A DNA stretch of 45,753 bases from Pseudomonadales bacterium. GTDB taxonomy: Bacteria; Pseudomonadota; Gammaproteobacteria; Pseudomonadales; Pseudohongiellaceae. Positions 25,805 through 34,024 of this stretch are shown here, in pieces; the stretch's first letter is position 1, and each line of letters begins with the position of its first letter. The position numbers and the translations under genes are program-made. The notes under the pieces are model-generated. The model saw only the letters and a list, made by a program, of their open reading frames with translations. It ran no database searches and was not told where the DNA came from. The stretch covers positions 1 through 45,753 of the forward strand of contig JALRKV010000113.1 of assembly GCA_023254735.1 (NCBI GenBank), read 5' to 3'.

Positions 25805-28090
25805 TTAACCAAGCCCGACTCCAACCACCTGCATAAGCTGGCTGTAGTCGCTGTACCCAGACACTATTTTCTCTATCCCATCTTGGCGCATGGTTCGCAT
25901 GCCATCCTTAGCCGCCCGATCGCGCAGCTCATCAAGGCCTGCGCGCCTGTTGATTAGGTTCCGCAGCCGACTCCCGCAAACCAGCATTTCGTGAATCGCT
26001 AGCCGCCCCTTATACCCCGTCCCGCCGCATTCGGTGCAGCCAACTGCCCTGCACAGCTCCCACTCCCTGGTCTCAAGGCCATGCTCAACAAACGCATCCT
26101 CGCCATAGAAATGACGCAGTCGCTGCTTCTCCGCCTCGTCTGCTTCATAGGGCTGCTTGCACTTTGCACACAGAGTTCGCATGAGCCGCTGCGCCAAAAC
26201 ACCGAGCAGCGCATCGGAGAAATTGATCGGATCCAGACCGAGATCCAACAGCCGCGTAATGGTTTCGGCCGCCGAATTGGTGTGAAGCGTCGACAGCACG
26301 AGATGTCCAGTAAGCGATGCTTCAATGCCAATGTTGGCCGTTTCCCTGTCTCTCATTTCACCGATCAAGATGACGTCCGGGTCTGCTCTGAGAAAGGCCC
26401 GCATCGCCATGGCGAACGTAAAATTGATCTTCGATTGAACCTGCACTTGCTGCAGCCCGTCTTGCGTTATCTCTACGGGGTCCTCGGCGGTCCAAATTTT
26501 CCTTTCAGGCACATTAAGCTTGCTCAGCACCGCGTGCAGGGTGGTCGTTTTCCCAGAGCCCGTTGGACCGACCACGAGGAAAAGCCCATGGGGCTGGGTC
26601 GCAATTGTCATGATTGCGCGCTGATTTGCGAGACTCAAACTCAAATTCTCGAGCTGCATGGGCGTTCCCGGCGTCAACAACCGCATCACCGCGCTTTCAC
26701 CGTAGACGGTTGGAAGCGTCGCAACACGCATTTCGACGGTGCGACCGGCAAGCTTCAACTTACATTTGCCATCTTGAGGAAGCCGCCTTTCAGCAATATT
26801 TAAGCGCGATATCACCTTGACCCGGGCGATCGCGGCCGAACAGTGTTCCTGGGGTATCTCCAATAAGCGGCGGCAAAGTCCATCGACGCGAATTCGCACA
26901 GTCCCGGGCTCACCTTCTCGGCTCGGTTCGATATGAATATCGGACGCGCCGAGCCTGTCAGCTTCGGCGATTATGCGATTGATGAGCTGAATCATGCCCG
27001 ATGCTTCGGCGCCATAGTCGTCTTCGTCTTCACTCTCTGGCAGCACAGCCCTGCTCTGGGACGCGAGAACTGAGAACAGGTCATCGAAGCCGGTGGGGGC
27101 ATCTGTAGTCGAACCATCACGTAAAAAGAGCAGAATATCTTCAGGCAACCCTACTCTTAAGGTGCAGTGCTGCACATTAAGGACGCTGTGGATCTCCCTC
27201 ACCCGCTGGTGATCAAAAGGATCGTCAATAAGAATCACTGCAGTGCTTCTATCTCCGCCGACGGGAAGCCAGAGATTTTTGCGTAAATAGCTTCGGCTAA
27301 TGTTGGTTAATAAAGAGGATGGCAGCGTTAGCTTGGGGTCATAGGCCATATACGGCACGCGGTAATACCTTTCCAGCGACTGCCCAATCCTAGCAGCGGA
27401 AAGGCCGTAACACTCCATGAGCACCTTTGCCAGAGATGCACCCTGCTGCTGCGCATGCGCCGCCGCGTCGACAAGGTCTTGCTCGCTCACGTACCCCTCT
27501 TCCACCACCTGATCGAAGGGGCCCCTCTCTTTCTGACGCGCATCGCTTAACTCGCGGGCAAGCATCTGGCAGATCAATGCCGCCCGCTTAAGATCGAGCG
27601 CGTCGAACGGCGGGTCTTCGTCAAACCCAAAAAGCTGCAAAACACCCAGCGGTATTGCACCTTTAATTGGTAAGGCAATTGCCGACCGAACCGGCCACCC
27701 TTGTGTCGCACACGAGCGCCTATCGAATCGAAGCTCAGGGTGAATGCTGCGAAGCTCCTCACTATCGGTGGCATCGGCAAGCACGACCGCGCGCTGGGTT
27801 GAGGCCACATGGTCGGCGAGGGAGGTCGCAGTTACTAAAACACGACTCTCATCACCGGCATTGGCTTGAGGGTCGACTCCGCAGTAAATCGCATCGAGCG
27901 TGCTGCCCTTCTCGACGCACTGATAAACAAGCAGCACGCGCACGCCTAGAAGCTTTCTCAGCACATCACCCACCGCATCTAAAGCGGGGGCGATTCGTTC
28001 AAATTGACGAATCACTTTGTAGATCGCTTTCAGCTCCGCTAAAAACGCGTGATCCGCAAGCCGCTTGTCTGCCCTTTCGCCTTGTAACAC
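25805..28090 (-). CDS. GspE/PilB-type secretion ATPase with N-terminal GAF domain
   Basis: This 761-residue hexameric ATPase powers type IV pilus or type II secretion assembly. About residues 20-185 form a GAF-like sensor domain, and 195-330 a MshEN/GspE N-domain (GYVSEQDLVDAAAHAQQQG). The ATPase core has IHIEPSREGE, Walker A GPTGSGKTTT near 510, Walker B LRADPDVILIGEMRD and the His box LTGHLVLSTLHTNSA. A four-Cys zinc module is CAKC ... CTECGGTGYKGR. GTG 28090 is the start, with GGAG seven bases upstream. No pilus or secretion genes adjoin it, so it is an orphan whose partner machine lies elsewhere. The GAF domain may tie pilus extension or secretion to a small-molecule signal. Confidence 0.9.
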   Translation of the reverse strand: MLQGERADKRLADHAFLAELKAIYKVIRQFERIAPALDAVGDVLRKLLGVRVLLVYQCVEKGSTLDAIYCGVDPQANAGDESRVLVTATSLADHVASTQRAVVLADATDSEELRSIHPELRFDRRSCATQGWPVRSAIALPIKGAIPLGVLQLFGFDEDPPFDALDLKRAALICQMLARELSDARQKERGPFDQVVEEGYVSEQDLVDAAAHAQQQGASLAKVLMECYGLSAARIGQSLERYYRVPYMAYDPKLTLPSSLLTNISRSYLRKNLWLPVGGDRSTAVILIDDPFDHQRVREIHSVLNVQHCTLRVGLPEDILLFLRDGSTTDAPTGFDDLFSVLASQSRAVLPESEDEDDYGAEASGMIQLINRIIAEADRLGASDIHIEPSREGEPGTVRIRVDGLCRRLLEIPQEHCSAAIARVKVISRLNIAERRLPQDGKCKLKLAGRTVEMRVATLPTVYGESAVMRLLTPGTPMQLENLSLSLANQRAIMTIATQPHGLFLVVGPTGSGKTTTLHAVLSKLNVPERKIWTAEDPVEITQDGLQQVQVQSKINFTFAMAMRAFLRADPDVILIGEMRDRETANIGIEASLTGHLVLSTLHTNSAAETITRLLDLGLDPINFSDALLGVLAQRLMRTLCAKCKQPYEADEAEKQRLRHFYGEDAFVEHGLETREWELCRAVGCTECGGTGYKGRLAIHEMLVCGSRLRNLINRRAGLDELRDRAAKDGMRTMRQDGIEKIVSGYSDYSQLMQVVGVGLG

Positions 28091-28192
28091 GCTTTCACTC
28101 CTGTAAGTCGACTAAGACCACCCTGCCCTCTACCGGCAAGGCGCGCTATACTGTTCTGCGCCGCTGTGGGTTGCATTGGCGAGGATTCCCGT

Positions 28193-29233
28193 ATGCCTAA
28201 AATCGAAAGTAGCTGCATAAGAAGCCGCCTAAAAAGCCGCCTGAGAAGCCGCTTAAGAAACACGATTAATTTGGGCTTTGCAGCCTGCCTAGCGCTGCTT
28301 GGTCAGATTGCTTTCGGGCAAGCTAGCGCACAAATCTTTCTACCCAAACTTACCTCCTCGCAGGCGCTTTGGCTGGGCGAGAGGATTTTCGCTAACGAAT
28401 GCGCTTCCAAACGCGAGTGCCTGACTAGCTGGAACGAAGGCGAAGACTTCCCCTCCCTCGGTATAGGCCACTTCATTTGGTATAGGCAGAATCAAGACGA
28501 AATTTTTACGGAAACTTTCCCTGACCTCCTAGTTCATCTCCATGAGATCGGCGTCACGCTTCCAAGCTGGCTACAACCCAGTCGTCCAACTGCAAATTCC
28601 GCGCAGCAAACAATGGGGTCTGCCATGAATGGCCTCGACCCAATGAACGACCGGCACAACCAAGAGTTTCGTGCAGGAAATTTCTCACAGAACGGAAAGG
28701 GACTTCCCGCCTATTCTGACGTCGACTCTCCATGGCAATCTCGCGCTGACTTTTACGCGAACATCGATAGCGCTCGCATGGAGGAGTTGAGGATGCTGCT
28801 CGCGACAACCCAGCGTGAGCAGGCTCAGTTTATTATCGCGAGGCTAGAGGGCAGCATCGGCGCGATAATCGCCCAGACGCCAGAACCAGAGAGAGCGCGC
28901 GTGAAATACCGAGCTGAAAGACTCGCACGCTGCCATTCGCCCGCAGGGCTCTACGCACTGATCGATTACGTACACTTTAAAGGGACGGGGCTCGCCGAGG
29001 GTGAGCGCTATGCCGGCCAAGGTTGGGGACTTCAGCAGGTACTCAACGCCATGGACGACAATTACGCGCCGTTAGAAAGCTTTGCGGCAGCTGCTAAGCA
29101 GACTCTCGCGCGAAGAGTAGCCAACGCTCCTAGCGATCGACGGGAGCAACGCTGGCTAAAAGGTTGGCATAACCGAATTGATACCTACTTGGCTACGGCG
29201 ACCCTGCCAATGACCGAAAATACCTGTGACTAG
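28193..29233 (+). CDS. Exported conserved protein of unknown function
   Basis: This 346-residue protein starts at ATG 28193, nine bases after GAGG. The N-terminus is unusually basic, with repeated R-S-R-L units (RSRLKSRLRSRLR), followed by a hydrophobic helix and a cleavage-like AFGQASAQ. The mature part contains NECASKRECLTSWNEGEDF and SLGIGHFIWYRQNQ, a Trp/Asn/Glu then GIGHFIWY motif I have seen in uncharacterised proteobacterial proteins, and later SPWQSRADFYA. The glutamate-rich motif and GIGH segment are reminiscent of lysozyme-like folds, but this is only a resemblance. It diverges from the PilB-like gene. Periplasmic location is likely. Confidence 0.75.
   Translation: MPKIESSCIRSRLKSRLRSRLRNTINLGFAACLALLGQIAFGQASAQIFLPKLTSSQALWLGERIFANECASKRECLTSWNEGEDFPSLGIGHFIWYRQNQDEIFTETFPDLLVHLHEIGVTLPSWLQPSRPTANSAQQTMGSAMNGLDPMNDRHNQEFRAGNFSQNGKGLPAYSDVDSPWQSRADFYANIDSARMEELRMLLATTQREQAQFIIARLEGSIGAIIAQTPEPERARVKYRAERLARCHSPAGLYALIDYVHFKGTGLAEGERYAGQGWGLQQVLNAMDDNYAPLESFAAAAKQTLARRVANAPSDRREQRWLKGWHNRIDTYLATATLPMTENTCD
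28222..28257 (+). repeat. Three 12-base tandem repeats in a signal peptide
   Basis: AAGCCGCCTAAA, AAGCCGCCTGAG and AAGCCGCTTAAG lie head to tail inside the coding region. They give the R-S-R-L / K-S-R-L repeats that make the signal peptide n-region strongly positive. Confidence 0.75.
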
Positions 29234-29324
29234 CGACGCAGGAACAATCATTGACCTTTAGCTGTAATCGCTTACTCTTTGCAGCCGTGAGTTTCCGAAT
29301 CAGATTAGTAGCAGAGCGCGTAAA

Positions 29325-30416
29325 ATGACCCTCGAACGATCGAATATTGCTGCCATGCAGGGCTATGCGCCGGGCGAGCAGCCGCAAGACCCAAACACCA
29401 TCAAGCTCAACACCAATGAGAATCCCTATCCACCTAGTCCGGAGGTAGTGGCTGCTCTCAAAAGTTTCGATGTCAAAAGCCTGAGGCGTTACCCAAATCC
29501 TGTTGCAAATGAATTCCGGCAAGTCGCAGCCGACCTTCACGGACTGTCCCTCGATAATATAATTCCGACAAACGGCGGAGACGAATTACTGCGCCTAATG
29601 CTTACTACTTTCGTCGCCGAAGGCGAGGTGGTGGCGACGACGAAACCGACGTATTCGCTCTATCCTGTCCTAGCCGCAATTCAGGATGCGACGCTTCGTG
29701 AAATCGACCTCGACGCACAGTGGAAACTCCCCAGCGATCTGATCCAACAGCTGCGTGAAATTAAGGCAAAGGTTTTCATTCTCGTCAATCCACATGCGCC
29801 GACGGGCAGCTTAGTGCCGAGCGCAACAATCGCCGAAATCGCCGAGAATTTTGAAGGCCTGCTCGTCGTCGACGAAGCCTATATCGACTTTGTCGATCCC
29901 GACCTCGAACACGACTGTGTGCCTCTAGTGCACCGCTTCGATAATTTGCTCATTCTGCGTACGATGAGCAAAGGGTATTCGCTCGCGGGCCTTCGCTTCG
30001 GCTATGGTCTCGCGGCCAAGAATCTTGCCGCACCGATGCTCTTTAAAACTCGAGATAGCTACAATACCGATGCGATTTCCCAGCGGCTCGCCGCCACCGC
30101 CCTCGCCTCCCAAGACTACGCGAAAAGCACTTGGGACAGAGTTAGGCAGAGCCGAGAGGAGGTATTCGCTGCACTCAGCGCACTAGGCCTCTCCTGTTTG
30201 GCCAGCCAAAGCAATTTTTTGCTGTGTACAATACCCGACTCTATCGGCGCGCCCCGTGCTTATGCGGCGCTAAAGCAGGAGGGAATCTTGGTACGTTACT
30301 TCGACCAGGATCGGCTGCGTGACAAACTGCGAATTTCGATTGGGACCCAAGAAGAAAACGAGCGGCTAGTTAACGCGCTAGCGAGGCTCTGTGAAGGCGG
30401 TTCAAGCGCACAGTAG
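29325..30416 (+). CDS. hisC: Histidinol-phosphate aminotransferase
   Basis: This 363-residue PLP enzyme of fold type I converts imidazole-acetol phosphate and glutamate to histidinol phosphate. It has KLNTNENPYPPSP near the N-terminus, NGGDELLRLML, NPHAPTG (usually NPNNPTG), DEAYIDF and the PLP lysine in RTMSKGYSLAGLRFGYG (Lys216). Other members of this family act on aromatic amino acids, so a broader role is possible. It is outside any his operon. It is followed after 41 bases by a zinc-ribbon protein and then a small membrane protein, and probably shares their transcript. Confidence 0.9.
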   Translation: MTLERSNIAAMQGYAPGEQPQDPNTIKLNTNENPYPPSPEVVAALKSFDVKSLRRYPNPVANEFRQVAADLHGLSLDNIIPTNGGDELLRLMLTTFVAEGEVVATTKPTYSLYPVLAAIQDATLREIDLDAQWKLPSDLIQQLREIKAKVFILVNPHAPTGSLVPSATIAEIAENFEGLLVVDEAYIDFVDPDLEHDCVPLVHRFDNLLILRTMSKGYSLAGLRFGYGLAAKNLAAPMLFKTRDSYNTDAISQRLAATALASQDYAKSTWDRVRQSREEVFAALSALGLSCLASQSNFLLCTIPDSIGAPRAYAALKQEGILVRYFDQDRLRDKLRISIGTQEENERLVNALARLCEGGSSAQ

Positions 30417-30457
30417 GCTCTCTCGTGAAAGCCTTATTGAATGAGCGGTCAGAGGGC

Positions 30458-30925
30458 ATGACAACGACGGAAATTTCAATGTCGCAGAATTTAAAGGGGG
30501 ACAAAGAGACCCATGGGAGGGTCCATCCCTGTCCCACGTGCAAAAAACCGATGCGCCGAATCGACGGACGCATGGGACCTTTTTGGGGATGCAGCGATTT
30601 CCCGACATGTAGGACGACCCTTAACGAAGTCGACGGTCGGCCCAGCGCTGAGATCAACCCCGATTACCGCTGCCCCCTGTGCACGAGAAAACTCGTGCGC
30701 GCCGATAAAACGAAAGGTAAGTACTGGTTTTGTAGTGGCTACAACAAAGGTTGTAAAGTCACCCTCGATGACCACGAAGGCAGACCGAAAAAAGCGCATC
30801 GCTGCAAAAAATGCGGACAGCTACTCGTTAAGCGAGAAGGCAAGAACGGGGCTTTTTGGGGCTGCAGCAGCTACCCAGTGTGCACGGCAAGCTATACAGA
30901 TATTGAGGGCAGACCCGCGTTATGA
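30458..30925 (+). CDS. Protein of three topoisomerase-type C4 zinc ribbons
   Basis: This protein of about 155 residues is made almost entirely of three C4 zinc ribbons like those at the C-terminus of DNA topoisomerase I: CPTCKKPM ... CSDFPTC, CPLCTRKL ... CSGYNKGC and CKKCGQLL ... CSSYPVC. Each has the aromatic/Gly (FWGCS) turn. In topoisomerase I such ribbons bind single-stranded DNA and RNA polymerase; here they stand alone without the catalytic domain. The start is uncertain: ATG 30458 has AGAGG close upstream, while GTG 30425 and ATG 30479 are also possible. It sits between hisC and a small membrane protein whose start overlaps its stop. Confidence 0.85.
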   Translation: MTTTEISMSQNLKGDKETHGRVHPCPTCKKPMRRIDGRMGPFWGCSDFPTCRTTLNEVDGRPSAEINPDYRCPLCTRKLVRADKTKGKYWFCSGYNKGCKVTLDDHEGRPKKAHRCKKCGQLLVKREGKNGAFWGCSSYPVCTASYTDIEGRPAL

Positions 30926-31134
30926 TTTTCTCATTTTTAAAATTGCGGAAAAAAATCGCCGCTGCGTTAAGCGGAATACTCATAGGTGCAGGCAGCCTAT
31001 GGGGTCTATCCATGTGGCAGGATATCCCGTTAATCGCGCTGGCAAGAGAACTTGGCGCTCTTGTCATACTCTTGATTGCAATACTCGGCGTTGCCGCGCT
31101 ACTCGGTTTCTTGCTGAGCAAATTTCGTCGCTAG
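30922..31134 (+). CDS. Small two-helix membrane protein
   Basis: This 70-residue protein has two hydrophobic helices (about 11-30 and 43-63) and basic ends (KLRKK and SKFRR), so both termini should face the cytoplasm. Its ATG overlaps the stop of the zinc-ribbon gene (ATGA), which implies translational coupling. No family is recognised. Coupling to a nucleic-acid-binding ribbon protein suggests a membrane partner, which is an inference. Confidence 0.7.
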   Translation: MIFSFLKLRKKIAAALSGILIGAGSLWGLSMWQDIPLIALARELGALVILLIAILGVAALLGFLLSKFRR

Positions 31135-31179
31135 TGGCCCGTTAGTCAGTTCGCCCTCGACTAGCCACACTCTACTCCT

Positions 31180-31219
31180 AGCTTGGTCAAGTTTGGCGCA
31201 GTTTGGCATAGCCTGGCCC
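31180..31219. repeat. Four degenerate 10-base tandem repeats
   Basis: AGCTTGGTCA, AGTTTGGCGC, AGTTTGGCAT and AGCCTGGCCC follow each other with a 10-base period, all sharing AG-YTGG. They lie between two convergent genes and end two bases before the rimI stop codon. Confidence 0.6.
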
Positions 31220-31221
31220 GA

Positions 31222-31716
31222 TCACTTCCTGTGCCGACTTACTGCGGCCGACATCACCACTGCGTCTTCCCGTTCTGCTCCATCCTTACCAAAACCATCA
31301 GGATAATAGCCTTTGCGCTCTCCAATTCGCATAAATCCGAGGGATTCATACAGGGCGATTGCCGCGCTATTCGATCGCCTGACCTCCAAAAAGCAGGTCT
31401 CTGCGTCAAGCTTTTCGGCTTTTTCTAACAGCAGCTTGAAAAGCCGTTTACCCAAGCCACGCCTTTGAAATTTAGGTGCTACACAGAGAGTAAGGAGGTG
31501 GCATTCGCCGATAGCGACAGACATCACGCCGTGCGCAACAATCTGATTTTTGCTGGCGAGTACCCAACATTGATAGCCGGATCTCAGGCAATCGACAAAT
31601 ATCCGCTTACTCCATGGCGAAACATAAGCCGCCGCTTCGTTTTTAACGACGAGATCGAGGTCGCTCGACCTCATCGCGCGGGCGAAAAATTCGTTCTCTG
31701 GAGTGTTGGGTAGCAT
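31222..31716 (-). CDS. rimI: Ribosomal-protein-S18-alanine N-acetyltransferase
   Basis: This 164-residue GNAT acetyltransferase has the acetyl-CoA loop LCVAPKFQRRGLGKRLFKLL, the ALYESLGFMRIGERKGYY core and YVSPWSKRIF near the start. RimI acetylates the N-terminal alanine of ribosomal protein S18. It lies directly after a HolD-like gene, an arrangement known from enteric bacteria (holD-rimI) and pseudomonads. The family assignment is secure; RimI rather than another GNAT rests on length, motifs and neighbour. Confidence 0.92.
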   Translation of the reverse strand: MLPNTPENEFFARAMRSSDLDLVVKNEAAAYVSPWSKRIFVDCLRSGYQCWVLASKNQIVAHGVMSVAIGECHLLTLCVAPKFQRRGLGKRLFKLLLEKAEKLDAETCFLEVRRSNSAAIALYESLGFMRIGERKGYYPDGFGKDGAEREDAVVMSAAVSRHRK

Positions 31717-31787
31717 TGGGAGGGTGTACTTCCTAGTCTTTCGGCATGGCGCGCGCGTCGGTCACGATTGTTACAATCCTGCGTGAT

Positions 31788-32645
31788 TCATACGCGTATA
31801 CGCGCTATCACTGGCTGCAGATCGGCCCACACTTCGCGCTTCAGAGACGCTAAGGATAGCATCGCCGACAGGCTTGCCAGCAGCGTCTGCTTGTAAGGCA
31901 TACTCTTGCCTATCTCTGCGATTAGCGGTTCGACAACGCCGCCAAAAACAATGAGTTCTTTGAAGCGATCGCCATCGTGACGCCGGCGGATGAATCCTGC
32001 CAACGCAGCCGCAGCTGCCTGATCGCTGCTCGAGAGTCCAAGATCGTTTTCTAGTGGCCAATTAAACGCCTCGTGGACAGGGCTCGCGCTGCCAGCTGCC
32101 GGATTTAGTTCGCAGGCAAGAAGGATCGCCGACAGCAGTTTTTTCGCCCGCGCCTTATCTTCCTCTCTCGCCACCGGCGGAATTTCGTAGAGTATCGCAA
32201 CGTCCTCTGCAGCCACAAAATAACCAAGGTCAAAGCGTAAACTGGTGGTCACCGGTCCCGCTTCGTTGCTCCTCCCGCTCCCAAGTTCGCCCCCTGCCGC
32301 AGCATCCCGCGAAGGGAGACCATCGGCAGGCGCAGGTGCGGCGCCCACGGAGGCCGCTCTGGCGCGACCCTTGGTGGAGGTGTCGATAATGGGCCTGTCG
32401 GGATTTTTGCTACGAAAACGCGGTAGCTCTTGGCGCGATGAAGGCACACTCGAAGCCGTCGATTGCACTGGGCTCGTCGGAGCGCCGGGCATGAAAACTG
32501 GGGACTCAAGCAGCACGTCGGAGCGATCAGTTTCACTGGAAAGATTGTATTTCGGCGACGCTTTCGCGCCCGCCAAAGTAATGCGAGGGAAATAGACCTG
32601 CACGCCCATCGCGCGCAAATAGGCTTGTCGTCTCGCCTCTTCCAT
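31788..32645 (-). CDS. Putative HolD-like (DNA polymerase III psi) subunit
   Basis: This 285-residue protein starts EARRQAYLRAMGVQVYFPR, which resembles the chi-binding N-terminus of psi subunits (a short helix with LGI-x-W-x-x-R). A Pro/Ser/Ala-rich linker runs to about residue 130, and a folded C-terminal domain ends with LASLKREVWADLQPV. The psi subunit links the clamp loader to chi and single-strand-binding protein. Pseudomonas psi was described as a cryptic longer protein encoded next to rimI, and this gene has the same place and similar length. The sequence match is thin, so the name rests mostly on context. The rimI start lies 71 bases downstream. Confidence 0.6.
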   Translation of the reverse strand: MEEARRQAYLRAMGVQVYFPRITLAGAKASPKYNLSSETDRSDVLLESPVFMPGAPTSPVQSTASSVPSSRQELPRFRSKNPDRPIIDTSTKGRARAASVGAAPAPADGLPSRDAAAGGELGSGRSNEAGPVTTSLRFDLGYFVAAEDVAILYEIPPVAREEDKARAKKLLSAILLACELNPAAGSASPVHEAFNWPLENDLGLSSSDQAAAAALAGFIRRRHDGDRFKELIVFGGVVEPLIAEIGKSMPYKQTLLASLSAMLSLASLKREVWADLQPVIARIRV

Positions 32646-32732
32646 CTCTTTTAATCTGCTCTAATTAGTGTCAACCAAAGAAAAATGCTTTACCGCAGGC
32701 GCATGCCCAATTCTGTTGAGAACATAGGCGTT

Positions 32733-32906
32733 TTAGCGGGAATACTTGTAGGTCGTAACAATACCAGTTAGCCACCCTATCAACAACGCGATACACCCGA
32801 AGTATGCAACATTCAGAGATTTGAAGTAGCCGCCTTTTCGTGATTGAATCCGGCATGTTTTCTGCGTCTCGTCGCCATAATCGCCGAGCCAGTCTCTACC
32901 CTGAAT
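32733..32906 (-). other. Possible small membrane ORF without ATG/GTG/TTG start
   Basis: This open stretch of 57 codons in the holD-QOR gap reads as a soluble N-part (RDWLGDYGDETQKTC) followed by a hydrophobic helix (NVAYFGCIALLIGWLTGIV) and a short basic tail. The only codon available at its head is ATT, directly after a stop, and there is no ribosome binding site. It could be a 5'-truncated relic or a rare ATT start. An open frame of this length also arises by chance. Confidence 0.2.
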
Positions 32907-32931
32907 TCACGACACCGATGAGGCAGTAGTA

Positions 32932-33918
32932 ATGAGAGCAATACTTTGTAAATCACATGGACCGGCCGAAAATCTTTGCCTCGAGGTGGTCGACGATCTT
33001 ATTCCTGCGGCAGACGAGGCGATAGTCGAAGTCTACTCGGCGGCACTCAATTTTCCCGACGGGCTTCAGATTCAGGGTAAATATCAATTTCAACCCGACA
33101 TGCCTTTCACCCCGGGTTCAGAGGTAGGCGGCGTGATCATCGCGGCGGGTTCATCACTTTCAGGCTTCGCCGTTGGCGACAGAGTCATGGCGACACCCGG
33201 CATTGGCGGCCTCGCCGAGCAAGTGAGAGTAAAGGCCGAAGGCCTACGCAAAATTCCCGACAGCATGGATTTTAAGAGTGCTGCGAGCTTTGCCATGGTC
33301 TACACCACCTCTTACCACGCGCTTAAACAGCGGGCCAATTTGCAACCCGGCGAGACCCTCTTGGTGTTGGGCGCTAGCGGCGGTGTCGGCCTCGCCGCCG
33401 TTGAGCTTGGTAAACTCATGGGTGCGCGCGTCATCGCTGCCGCAAGTTCTGATGAAAAACTCGAATTCGTGAAAGCAGCACAACCTGATGAGCTGCTCAA
33501 CTATGGCGACGGAGAGCTGAAAGAGAAGGTCAATGCGCTTACTGGCGGCAAAGGTGCCGATGTGATTTACGACCCCGTCGGAGGCGATTTATTCGATCAA
33601 AGTTGTCGCTGTATCGCTTGGAACGGGCGCCTACTTGTAGTCGGCTTCGCTAGCGGACGCATACCCGAATACAAGGCTAATCTGGCGCTACTCAAAGGTT
33701 CATCGATGGTGGGTGTCTTCTTGGGCAGATTCAGAAAAGAAGAACCCGCCGCCTACGAACAGAATTTCGCCGAACTTTTCAGCCTCTACGAACAGGGCAA
33801 ACTTAAGCCAATCGTCACCGAATCGTTTGCGTTCGAAGACTATGTCGCCGCGTTCAACGTGTTCACCGAACGTAAAGTCATGGGCAAGGTGACGCTAGAA
33901 ATAAAGACAGAAGTCTAG
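32932..33918 (+). CDS. Zinc-free quinone oxidoreductase-like MDR enzyme
   Basis: This 328-residue medium-chain reductase uses NADPH. It has the GroES-like start with ALNFPDGLQIQGKYQ, the glycine-rich FTPGSEVGGVI, the nucleotide loop VLGASGGVGLAAVELGK and DPVGGDLFDQSCRCIAWNG. The catalytic and structural zinc cysteines of alcohol dehydrogenases are absent, so it belongs to the QOR/zeta-crystallin or enoyl reductase branch. GAGG lies eight bases before the ATG. It precedes an acyl-CoA synthetase by 106 bases on the same strand, which hints that it reduces an enone derived from an acyl compound. The substrate is unknown. Confidence 0.9.
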   Translation: MRAILCKSHGPAENLCLEVVDDLIPAADEAIVEVYSAALNFPDGLQIQGKYQFQPDMPFTPGSEVGGVIIAAGSSLSGFAVGDRVMATPGIGGLAEQVRVKAEGLRKIPDSMDFKSAASFAMVYTTSYHALKQRANLQPGETLLVLGASGGVGLAAVELGKLMGARVIAAASSDEKLEFVKAAQPDELLNYGDGELKEKVNALTGGKGADVIYDPVGGDLFDQSCRCIAWNGRLLVVGFASGRIPEYKANLALLKGSSMVGVFLGRFRKEEPAAYEQNFAELFSLYEQGKLKPIVTESFAFEDYVAAFNVFTERKVMGKVTLEIKTEV

Positions 33919-34024
33919 CTTGAGATCTATAGATAGACCAAGAAATAGACAAATAAACAGTGCGGCGCCGCAGATTACTCACGCGCCGTGACAATAATTC
34001 CAAATAGTATCCCAAGGCCAAAGC

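Noticed and set aside
26081..26803. 240-codon open frame opposite the PilB-like gene
   Set aside because: It is the complement of strongly conserved ATPase codons, with no family features of its own.
27667..28200. 177-codon plus-strand frame over the GAF region
   Set aside because: Antisense of the GAF-coding segment and His/Arg-rich.
30513..31145. 210-codon frame overlapping the zinc-ribbon gene
   Set aside because: The other frame holds three intact C4 ribbons; this one is Arg/Cys-rich noise.
32671..32856. 61-codon minus-strand frame between the HolD-like and QOR genes
   Set aside because: Cys- and Arg-rich with no ribosome binding site or recognisable fold; overlaps a better-looking but start-less frame.
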